From HIMB11 sp965657135 (GTDB taxonomy: Bacteria; Pseudomonadota; Alphaproteobacteria; Rhodobacterales; Rhodobacteraceae): a stretch of 64,000 nucleotides of DNA. The notes under the pieces were generated by a model. It was not told where the DNA came from and ran no database searches. It worked only from the letters and a program-made list of their open reading frames with translations. The position numbers and the translations under genes are program-made. Below are positions 29,101 through 36,947 of the stretch, piece by piece; the first letter of the stretch is position 1, and each line of letters begins with the position of its first letter. The stretch spans positions 54,714-118,713 of the forward strand of contig CBFHNF010000007.1 of assembly GCA_965657135.1 (NCBI GenBank), read 5' to 3'.

Positions 29101-29175
29101 GGCCCGTTCGTCTATCGGTTAGGACGCCAGGTTTTCAACCTGGAAAGAGGGGTTCGATTCCCCTACGGGCTGCCA
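29101..29175 (+). tRNA. tRNA-Glu (anticodon TTC)
   Basis: A 75-base cloverleaf with the CCA end encoded. The acceptor stem is GGCCCGT (29101-29107) with ACGGGCT. The anticodon stem CCAGG/CCTGG holds the loop TTTTCAA with anticodon TTC at 29134-29136, and the T arm contains GGTTCGATTCC. I found no second copy of its 3' end in the window, so there is no sign of an integrated element. Confidence 0.97.
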
Positions 29176-29386
29176 TCTCCACCTAGACGTTGCCTGAAAG
29201 AACTGCACACCTATTTGGTTGGCGGTGCTCCTTCGCGCGCATCTTAAGCACTGAGTCACTGAGCACTAATAAGAAGTAAGTAACAAGCCTTGGCTAAACA
29301 GCGAACTGGCGTGCAAATCCAGCGTTCAAACAACCTTTCAATCATGCTATCCCTTAGTCACGAACAAACCAAAAGGACATGGGAAC

Positions 29387-29572
29387 TTGGAAACCTGTTG
29401 GGCCTGTGAAGGGCAGATTGATTTTTCTAATCGCAATCCCTTTTACCGTTGTTTTTGCGAGGAATGCGCAAAAACTCTGGACAGTGATTACAAAATGGCC
29501 GCGTTTGAGGCGTTTCGTGTGGGTGAAGCGCGAGAGGCCTTTTTTCAGCGCTGGTCAAAGGCCGCGCATTAG
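29387..29572 (+). CDS. Small cysteine-rich putative zinc-ribbon protein
   Basis: A 61-residue reading frame starting at TTG 29387, with AAAAGGA nine bases upstream. It contains CWAC near its start and CFCEEC about 18 residues later, a spacing that could form one treble-clef or zinc-ribbon site. The rest is polar and acidic (DSDYKMAAFEAFRVGEAREAFF). An overlapping frame starting with ATG at 29379 lacks these features. The start codon is weak, so the gene is probable rather than certain; I know no function. It is 84 bases before betC. Confidence 0.5.
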   Translation: METCWACEGQIDFSNRNPFYRCFCEECAKTLDSDYKMAAFEAFRVGEAREAFFQRWSKAAH

Positions 29573-29656
29573 GGATACGACATAAATCTGTCGCATTGCT
29601 CTAGACAGCTGCGAGAAAGTGCAGAACCATCGCCCCATGCCAATAGGAGCCTTGCC

Positions 29657-31150
29657 ATGACCGAACGTCCCAATATTTTATTCATTCAGGTGGATCAATT
29701 AACTGCACAGACGTTGAAATCCTATGGGGATGGGATTTGCCATGCGCCGACACTGGATGCATTGGCCGCAGGGGGTGTGGTATTTGAAACCGCTTATTGC
29801 AACTTTCCGCTTTGTGCGCCGTCACGGTTTTCGATGGCGACTGGGCAGTTGTGTTCAACGGTTGGTGCCTATGACAATGCCGCCGAATTTTCCGCGGAAA
29901 TCCCAACCTATGCCCATTATCTGCGCGCAGGTGGGTATCAAACCGCGCTTTCAGGCAAGATGCATTTTATCGGGCCTGATCAGTTTCACGGGTTTGAACG
30001 ACGCCTAACCGCAGACCTGTACCCCGCAGATTTTGCATGGGTTCCAAATTGGGAAAACGAAGGCAAACGTGATACCAACGATCCCCGCGCCGTGCGCATT
30101 GCAGGGGTATGTCACAGATCCGTGCAGATCGATTATGATGAAGAGGTGACGCATCAGGCTATCCAACACATTTATGACATGGCACGTTCGGATGACCCGC
30201 GACCTTTTTTCCTGCAGGTGTCTTATACCCATCCGCATGAACCCTATTTGTGCCAAAAGGAATACTGGGATTTATACGAGGATGTAGAGGTTCCCCTGCC
30301 CTCGGTTGGGCCATTGTCGGAAGAGGCGCATGATCCTCATTCATTGCGCCTGCTGAAGGATTTTGGAATGCTGGGCGTTGACTTTAGCGATGATGAAATT
30401 CGTACCGCAATTCGTGCCTATTATGGATCAATTAGCTACATTGACCACTTGGTATCGCGCGTTTTAGAGGCGCTAAAAAATACAGGTGCGGATCAAAATA
30501 CAGTGATCATTTTCACATCTGATCATGGAGAAATGCTGGGCGAGCGCGGCATGTGGTTCAAGAAACATTTCTTTGAAAAATCGATGCATATTCCATTAAT
30601 CGTAAATGCGCCGTGGATTCCGCCCGCGCGGGTGCGCGAATTGGCGTCATTGGTTGATTTATTGCCAACATTCAACGCAATTGCGGGGATTGACGAAGCC
30701 ATTGAGCCGTTAGAAGGCATTAATCTGCTGTCGCTGACGGGGCAAGGGCACGGCGAACGCAGGCGCAAGATTTATGCTGAATATCTGGCTGAAACGACAA
30801 CCGTACCCATCTTTATGATCCGCGAGGGGGATTACAAATACATCGCCTCATCCGTGGATGGTGAATTGCTGTTCAACCTATCCGATGACCCGAATGAACG
30901 GACAAATCTTGTAGACGATCCGACACAAACAACGCGGATGCAATCTTTCCGTGATGAATGTGCGCAAAAATGGGACGAAGCCGCACTAACACGCGATATC
31001 AAACAAAGTCAAAAACGCCGCATTCTGGTCCGTGCCGCAATGGGCGAGGGTGAAAAGCAACGTTGGAACCACAATGAAACGGGTAAGGATCAGGTGATTT
31101 GGTACCGCGGCGAACAGGGGTATAATGAATGGGCGTTCAAACATATTTGA
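29657..31150 (+). CDS. betC: Choline sulfatase BetC
   Basis: Hydrolyses choline-O-sulfate to choline and sulfate, feeding glycine betaine synthesis and sulfur supply. The 497-residue product has the N-terminal metal-binding aspartates in NILFIQVDQL and the sulfatase signature LCAPSRFSMATG, whose Cys becomes formylglycine. It also has ALSGKMHFIGPDQFHGFE and YPADF, characteristic of choline sulfatases. ETFTSDHG-type TSDHGEMLGERGMW follows, and it ends with the choline-sulfatase-specific tail (YRGEQGYNEWAFKHI). AGGAG lies seven bases before the ATG. Maturation needs a formylglycine-generating enzyme encoded elsewhere. Confidence 0.93.
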   Translation: MTERPNILFIQVDQLTAQTLKSYGDGICHAPTLDALAAGGVVFETAYCNFPLCAPSRFSMATGQLCSTVGAYDNAAEFSAEIPTYAHYLRAGGYQTALSGKMHFIGPDQFHGFERRLTADLYPADFAWVPNWENEGKRDTNDPRAVRIAGVCHRSVQIDYDEEVTHQAIQHIYDMARSDDPRPFFLQVSYTHPHEPYLCQKEYWDLYEDVEVPLPSVGPLSEEAHDPHSLRLLKDFGMLGVDFSDDEIRTAIRAYYGSISYIDHLVSRVLEALKNTGADQNTVIIFTSDHGEMLGERGMWFKKHFFEKSMHIPLIVNAPWIPPARVRELASLVDLLPTFNAIAGIDEAIEPLEGINLLSLTGQGHGERRRKIYAEYLAETTTVPIFMIREGDYKYIASSVDGELLFNLSDDPNERTNLVDDPTQTTRMQSFRDECAQKWDEAALTRDIKQSQKRRILVRAAMGEGEKQRWNHNETGKDQVIWYRGEQGYNEWAFKHI

Positions 31151-31160
31151 ACACCATGGC

Positions 31161-32104
31161 CTAGGCCACAAAACTGGCCCGTCCTCGACCCCCATGTTTT
31201 GAGGCATAGACCGCCTCATCCACGCGGTGCAGCAAATCTGCGCTCTTCCAATGGGCCCGTCCAGATTGGATCAAAACCCCAAGGCTTGCCGAAATCTGGC
31301 AGGACTGGCCTTCGAAATCTTGTGGTTCTTCGATACCGTGAATAACGGCCTGTGACAGCGACATCAAACGCGACTTGTCAATTAAGTGCTTTATAACCAA
31401 CAAGAATTCATCGCCACCCATTCTGATCAAATAATCATCACGACGCGTTTCACGCCGCAAGACCGTTGCTACATGTTGCAAAATCATATCGCCCGCTGCA
31501 TGACCCAAGGTATCATTCACCGATTTGAAATAATCCAAATCAATTTGGATTAGGGAAAAGTCCTCTTTGGTTTGCGACAGGTGATCCAATATCCGTTCCA
31601 ACGAACGGCGGTTGCGCAGCCCAGTCAAGGTGTCTGAATGCGCCTGTTCTTCTGCCAACATTTTTGTCCCTTGCAAACGCTCGGTTAACGAACGGGATGC
31701 ACTCATCGCCGCTTGGTTCGCTTCGATAAGGTACAACATTTCTGGCGCAAGGTCTGTGGTGCAAAATCCTGCAAGGTCAATCGGTACTGTTTAATCGCAT
31801 TTTGCAATGCAATCCCAAATGATAAGCTAAAAACACCGCCTGGTTGTTGAGGTGCCATAACCCCACGCAAACGCAGTCCGTCGTGGCCGCGAATTTCGAT
31901 CGCCAATGTCCGTCCCGCTTGGGCCAAAAGCGATGCCACATCACCTACCCCAACTGGACGCGAAATTGAAATCACATCAAATAATTGCGCCCCAATGACG
32001 TTTGGAAAGACTGAACGCAACCCCGGTCCAATGTGTGAAATTGCACCACATTCATCATAGCAGATATGCTGCGGGCATAGGATATCCAGTACAGTGTCCG
32101 TCAT
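31161..32104 (-). pseudogene. HNOBA-GGDEF diguanylate cyclase, broken by a one-base deletion
   Basis: The upstream frame (32104-31703) reads as an H-NOX-associated (HNOBA) domain: FPNVIGAQLFDVISISRP, LRLRGVMAPQQPGG, YRLTLQDFAP. The downstream frame (up to 31161) reads TDLAPEMLYLIEANQAA and then a GGDEF domain with I-site RRDD and an intact GGDEF. The two join at about 31758-31760, where one base appears missing: the total length is 944 bases, one short of a multiple of three. An ATG at 31737-31739 could still start a separate 192-residue GGDEF fragment. It overlaps the H-NOX-like gene by four bases (ATGA), so the pair formed an operon. A sequencing error is possible for this lesion alone. Confidence 0.85.
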
Positions 32105-32685
32105 GATGTTGCCGCTAAATCAAAGCTGGTGCCAGCACTATGATGATGGTCAATCAAAATAACCTCGATGCATTCCGTGGGCTTGGCATCTTCGACGCGA
32201 TCCATAAAAACCAAGGCGCCATAATCATCTGCAAGTGCGCGCAATAGACCCATCAAAACTTCGCTAAACCCCTGTCATTTTGGCACAACGTGAATATGCA
32301 CCTTTTTTGCAGAAATCGGCTCAACCGCGACTGTTGGCATATCCAAAATATCAAGCGCCAATGCAACACGATCGTTCAAATCATCAAGTGATAACAAAAA
32401 ATCTTCGAACGTTGCGCCACCAAAGCGCAACAAACGACGCACCGATGCCTAACTATCTTCGGCTACAAGATAGCCGCCGATGTCCTCAAGAATATCTTGA
32501 TACATTTTGGATTGTCGTTTTGCCAAACCATCGATCAAATCATAGGTGATACCATCCTCATAGGTCAGCATCGCCTCAAACTCGTACCCAGGCAGCGAAA
32601 GATCAACCAGCACGTCCGCCCAAAGTTTGTCACCGTAGCGTTGACGCACAAATGACTCTATCACTTTATTCACAACACCTAACAT
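32101..32685 (-). pseudogene. H-NOX-like (heme-NO-binding fold) sensor with two in-frame stop codons
   Basis: Read from 32685, the frame matches the H-NOX fold over its whole 195-codon length: MLGVVNKVIESFVRQRYGDK at the start, then LLRFGGATFEDFLLSLDDL, then GLLRALADDYGALVFMDRVE. It is interrupted by TAG at codon 79 (32449-32451) and TGA at codon 137 (32275-32277); the frame itself is never lost. The position of the proximal heme histidine holds Asn (near codon 104, DDLNDRV), and no YxSxR heme-propionate motif is visible. The ancestral protein may therefore not have bound heme. It follows mttB by 54 bases and overlaps the HNOBA-GGDEF gene. Confidence 0.85.
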
Positions 32686-32739
32686 CAGCGCCTCCAGGCT
32701 TGCAGGATTGCCAAGATTCTTTCGGAAATAATGAACAGC

Positions 32740-34299
32740 CTAGAAATCTGTTGGTGCGCCACCTTCTGCCTTGCGCCGTTGAACAAACTCAGCCAGCTCT
32801 TCTCTGATCGCTTCATCCATATGAGGCGCCTCAAACTCGGCCAAAATTTGTTTATAGATTTTGTTGGCACGTTCTGGCGTCCAAACACCACCGTCCGCTT
32901 CCCATGCCTCAAAGTTACGCCAATCTGAAACAAAAGGCTGGTAGAAGGCCGTGGTATAGCGATCTTGAGTGTGTTGTATGCCAAAAAAATGACCATTTGG
33001 ACCGACCTCAGCGATGGCGTCTAACGCAATTTCGTCCGCTGTTGTTCCAAAGGTTGCAGGCTCCATATATCGTTGGATGTGCTGCAATACCTCACAATCC
33101 ATGATGAATTTTTCGGGTGAAGCAATCAAACCACCTTCGAGCCAACCCGCTGCGTGATAGACCATATTTGTCCCTGACTGGACAGCCGCCCAAAGACTAT
33201 TTGATGTTTCCCACATCGCTTGGCCATCTGGAACATTGGCGGCACAGACCCCAGATGAGCGCAGCGGCAATCCATAGAACCGCGCCAACTGTCCCGTCAT
33301 TTGTGTGGCCCGCATATATTCAGGTGTTCCAAATGCCGGCGCTCCCGATTTCATGTCCACGTTAGACGTAAACGTGCCAATCACACAGGCCGCTCCGGGA
33401 CGGATCCACTGTGCCAGCGCCACGGCAACCAGTCCTTCTGCCAGGGATTGCGCAACAGCCCCTGCCATTGTCACAGGCGCCATTGCCCCCGCCAGTGTAA
33501 AGGGTGTGACCACCAATCCCTGATTCCGCCGCGCAAGACGCATCCATCCATCCAACATTGGGATATCATGTTTTAGGGGGGACGTTGAATTGATGTTGGT
33601 ATACATTCGCGGCTGTGCTTCGAACTCTTCATGGGTCAGACCGCCTGCAATTCGAACCATTTCCATGACATCTTCGACACGTTCTTTGCCCAACGAATAG
33701 GCATGCGCAACTTTGTCCGTCAGGGTCAATTTATCGTAAAGCACATCAAGGTGTCGCACACTGGCATGCACATCAACAGGTTCAACGGGATAGCCACCAA
33801 CCATATGAATACAGTTAAAATATTGGCTCAGCTTGATCAGGTTTTGACATTGTTCACGTGTGCCAGATACCTTTTTGCCCAACTCTACGTCATAATAATT
33901 GGGTGGTGATGACACGTTTACAAAAGTTAGCTTGTTTCCCCCAATGGTCACTGTCCGCTCTGGGTTTCGAGGAATAATGTCAAACTGACTGGGCGCCTTG
34001 GCAACCATTTCCATAATGAAATCACGTCCAAAACGAACGTTTTCGCCGTTTACGATGCATCCCGCATCTGCAAATATTTGACGGGCTTCGTCATTTAATA
34101 TTTCGATCCCGATCTCTTCAAGGATCCGCATCGCACCGATGTGGACGGCCTGAACGCCCTCTTCATCCAGTGGTTCCGTCGGACGATCAACATTTTCAAT
34201 CATACGCCATGGCATTTGATCGATCGCAGTTGTTCCACGGCGTTGGGCATTTCCTGAACGGCCACCGCCACGACGGCGACGAGTTTGCGGCTCTGACAT
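32740..34299 (-). CDS. mttB: Trimethylamine methyltransferase (MttB) family protein, non-pyrrolysine
   Basis: The 519-residue product belongs to the MttB family of TIM-barrel methyltransferases. It starts with an Arg/Gly-rich tail (QTRRRRGGGRSGNAQRRGTT), then the barrel, with PFTLAGAMAPVTMAGAVAQS and GTFTSNVDMKSGAPAFGTPE. There is no in-frame TAG, so it is a non-pyrrolysine homologue. Characterised members demethylate quaternary amines such as glycine betaine, carnitine or proline betaine with a corrinoid protein; no corrinoid protein gene is in the window, so the substrate is open. GGAGAG lies upstream of the ATG at 34297-34299. The nearby betC makes a quaternary-amine role plausible. Confidence 0.9.
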   Translation of the reverse strand: MSEPQTRRRRGGGRSGNAQRRGTTAIDQMPWRMIENVDRPTEPLDEEGVQAVHIGAMRILEEIGIEILNDEARQIFADAGCIVNGENVRFGRDFIMEMVAKAPSQFDIIPRNPERTVTIGGNKLTFVNVSSPPNYYDVELGKKVSGTREQCQNLIKLSQYFNCIHMVGGYPVEPVDVHASVRHLDVLYDKLTLTDKVAHAYSLGKERVEDVMEMVRIAGGLTHEEFEAQPRMYTNINSTSPLKHDIPMLDGWMRLARRNQGLVVTPFTLAGAMAPVTMAGAVAQSLAEGLVAVALAQWIRPGAACVIGTFTSNVDMKSGAPAFGTPEYMRATQMTGQLARFYGLPLRSSGVCAANVPDGQAMWETSNSLWAAVQSGTNMVYHAAGWLEGGLIASPEKFIMDCEVLQHIQRYMEPATFGTTADEIALDAIAEVGPNGHFFGIQHTQDRYTTAFYQPFVSDWRNFEAWEADGGVWTPERANKIYKQILAEFEAPHMDEAIREELAEFVQRRKAEGGAPTDF

Positions 34300-34381
34300 C
34301 AATCTCTCCAAACTTTTTGTAAAGATCGCTGTCTGGCCAGCATTCTTCCTGTCGATTTACGACGCAATCCGTCGGTTTTGC

Positions 34382-35080
34382 CTAGTCATTTTGAAGATTT
34401 TGAAAATGGGTCAGGATATGCCCAATGTGTGGTAATACAACGTCAGCATATGGCGCCAGATCATCGTAAGTCGCCATTCCGGTTAAAACGCCAATGCGAT
34501 ACATGCCAGCCCGCTTGGCCGCCACCAAATCATGCGTGCTATCCCCCACCATCGCAATTTCCGCAGGCTGTAATCCAACATATTTTGCAAAGGCCAGCAA
34601 AGGATCGGGAGCAGGTTTCGCGCCATAGCCACTGTCAAATCCAGCAATAAAATCCAAATGCGCTGTTGCGCTCGCTTGACGTAAATGTGCATACGCACCC
34701 GTTTCGGTGTCATTGGTCACAACGCCCGTTTTGAAATTGCGCGCGTGTAGATCCGCAAAATAATCCGCCAACGGAACGACCTCGGATTGGGGGGCATCAA
34801 GTGTCGCGTTCATTAGAATCTCTTCTAATTCCTCAACTGAATGCTCTGTCACGATGCGCGCAAAAATTTCGGCAGCCTCGCGATTTGTGCCTGCAATGAT
34901 TGGGCTGCTGGGTAGAAAACATTGGCGCGTTAAATCAAAATGTGCAGCCTCGGCCAGCGCGGCCTCTCGTTCGGGGTTCCCTTGTGCAAAACGTCGGATT
35001 AGCCCCGCAGTCCAGGCATTCCAAGTTGTTTTGAAATCAAAAAGCGTTCCATCTTTGTCAAAAACAAGTCCGCGTATCAT
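34382..35080 (-). CDS. HAD-superfamily phosphatase (phosphoglycolate phosphatase-like)
   Basis: The 232-residue product has the four HAD motifs: DKDGT near residue 8 (VFDKDGTLFD), VVTNDT, a Lys in YGAKPAPDPLL, and MVGDSTHDLVAAKRAG. It has the alpha-helical cap of subclass IA. The substrate cannot be assigned; phosphoglycolate is one option. The start ATG at 35078-35080 gives an N-terminus right before the first motif, as usual. Confidence 0.9.
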   Translation of the reverse strand: MIRGLVFDKDGTLFDFKTTWNAWTAGLIRRFAQGNPEREAALAEAAHFDLTRQCFLPSSPIIAGTNREAAEIFARIVTEHSVEELEEILMNATLDAPQSEVVPLADYFADLHARNFKTGVVTNDTETGAYAHLRQASATAHLDFIAGFDSGYGAKPAPDPLLAFAKYVGLQPAEIAMVGDSTHDLVAAKRAGMYRIGVLTGMATYDDLAPYADVVLPHIGHILTHFQNLQND

Positions 35081-35127
35081 TTGCGCCCCAATCTGCTGTT
35101 TTGCGACTAACAAACAAAAATCTGTGA

Positions 35128-35406
35128 CTAAGTCCAGTGCATTTGCGCGCCACCCGGTAACGCAGCGCGCGCTGTCATCATAAGGTTTGGATCAAGTCCA
35201 GTTTCTTCGCAACACCGTAAAACCCACGCATCGTCCATCAATAAGAAATCCAAAACCGCACCCAAAAATTCAGGTGAACCGGCAATCTCACGCAAATCTG
35301 TTCCATCTGTCCCGCTCGAACTTAGGAAAATGGGCAACAAGTCTTCATCCCCGACCAACCAAGTCAGAACATTTAGTGCAAAGGTTTCAGCAACATGTGG
35401 TGTCAT
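35128..35406 (-). CDS. DUF3572 family protein
   Basis: The 92-residue protein matches DUF3572 (ETFALNVLTWLVGDEDLLPI, FLLMDDAWVLRCCEETGLDP). Function is unknown. It is divergent from the pleD-like gene across 89 bases, an arrangement conserved in Rhodobacterales, which supports both assignments. Confidence 0.85.
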   Translation of the reverse strand: MTPHVAETFALNVLTWLVGDEDLLPIFLSSSGTDGTDLREIAGSPEFLGAVLDFLLMDDAWVLRCCEETGLDPNLMMTARAALPGGAQMHWT

Positions 35407-35495
35407 TGTGCGAATTACGGCCCCGTAGAAAGGATTTGTTAACTCAATTCATTAAAATTTGTCACAAGTTAGCAAAGATAGCGATAGGATTTTCT

Positions 35496-36827
35496 ATGTC
35501 GGGCAAAATTTTGATCATTGATCCAAATGCCCACCGACGCGATGTGTTATCCCAAGCGATTTAGCAAAGTTTGTATTCTTGTGTGTGTTACAGTTGCATT
35601 GACGACGCATACTTTACGGGGGTGGAGGGGATTTTATTATCAGCCGACTCACCCGACGTTCTTGGGCAGCTTGTTGCACGAACAACGGACCACATTTGTC
35701 CAATTTTGGTTCTGAAAACGCACCCACACTTCTACGATGGTTCCGACTATTTCAAGGCAGGTGCTGCAGATGTTGTTGAAGCTACATGCGATCTGCGCGA
35801 AATCCTATCTCGTCTGCGATCCGCAATGCGGCGTGCGACAGCCGCACGCGAAATTTCTCTGCGCGCTGGAACAACACGTGCCTTAGGTTTCGCTGAAGCA
35901 AATGGCGCATTCACCGCACGACAAAAAGTACATCTTCTGCAGATGAATGATGCAAAATGCCCTGCCCCTACCCTAAACAATTATGCGATCGAGCGGATGA
36001 ATTTTGAGGATCTTGGAACGCTTCAAGAACATCAAACACTAAAGTGTCTTATGATCGACATTGATCCGAACGCTCCAAGGCGCGTTATTTCGCTATTACT
36101 CGACCTGCGCGCGCATCCGGCGACACGATTTGCCAGCCTTATCGTGCGCGTCAAACCCGAAGTTTTGGCGTACATCCGCGACGCGCTGGAATGTGGTGCA
36201 GATGATATTGTTTCGACAAATACATCGAACGATGAACTTGCGCGACGTATAGACATCCATCAAAACCATCTGCACATCAACGCCATCCTGCGTGAGAGTA
36301 CCATCGTTGGATTAAACGCCCCGGTCACTGATCCGTTGACGGGATTATTTAATCGCCGTTATGCACAAACGCACATTAGACTACTTTTAGAAGACGCACG
36401 CACCAACGGCGGCAGCGTTTCCGCTTTAATGGTGGACATTGATCATTTCAAAACCATCAATGACACACATGGCCATTTTGTTGGGGATCAGGTGATTTGT
36501 TCGGTTGCCCATACATTAAAATCGGCGATCCGAGCTTCAGATTTGGTCGCACGATTTGGTGGCGAAGAATTCGTGGTTATTCTACCAAACATATCTCCCA
36601 AAGATACAAACACACTTGCCCAACGTCTACGGCAAAAGGTGAGCGAAATTACAACGGATAAAGCGCAAATTTCTATCACGATGAGTATCGGCATTAGTCG
36701 TTTTGACACCAGCGAACTGTTCGAATGCGCACTACAGGACAGTGATCAATTGTTGGAAGAAGCAGATCAGGCGCTATATTGCGCGAAACGCGCAGGGCGA
36801 AATCGTGTTGCCTATTATAGCCATTAA
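35496..36827 (+). pseudogene. pleD: PleD-like diguanylate cyclase with an amber codon at position 23
   Basis: From ATG 35496 (AGGA six bases upstream) the frame reads MSGKILIIDPNAHRRDVLSQ, a typical PleD start, then stops at TAG 35562-35564 (codon 23). It continues open in the same frame for the remaining 420 codons. What follows is the rest of receiver 1 (phospho-acceptor Asp not seen; LLSADSPD where LLDLSLPD is usual), a degenerate receiver 2 (LKCLMIDIDPNAPRRVISLL), and a GGDEF domain with I-site RASD and the active motif GGEEF. The cyclase could still be made from an internal start such as TTG 35571. Nonsense mutation is the simplest reading; readthrough cannot be excluded. Confidence 0.8.
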
Positions 36828-36947
36828 TCCACCTCTCGTCTGATTTTAGCGCAAACAGTGGCACAATCGCGCATATTCTGTTCTTGTGTCGCATCAAATT
36901 AATCGATTAAACCCTTTGCAAAATTGACGAAGAAAAAGGAACGTTTT

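Noticed and set aside
29101..29175. tRNA-Glu as an integration site with a nearby island
   Set aside because: No integrase adjoins it and I saw no repeated tRNA 3' end downstream. The only tyrosine recombinase in the window has the XerC context.
29379..29585. 68-residue frame starting with ATG at 29379
   Set aside because: It overlaps the Cys-rich frame in another register and encodes no coherent motif; the CxxC pattern favours the other frame.
35562..35564. Pyrrolysine recoding of TAG, since an mttB gene is near and two TAG codons interrupt open frames (pleD codon 23, H-NOX-like codon 79)
   Set aside because: The mttB frame itself has no TAG, the H-NOX-like gene also has a TGA, no pyl genes are in the window, and known genes here (for example ruvC) end in TAG-type or other stops normally. 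Nonsense mutation is simpler.
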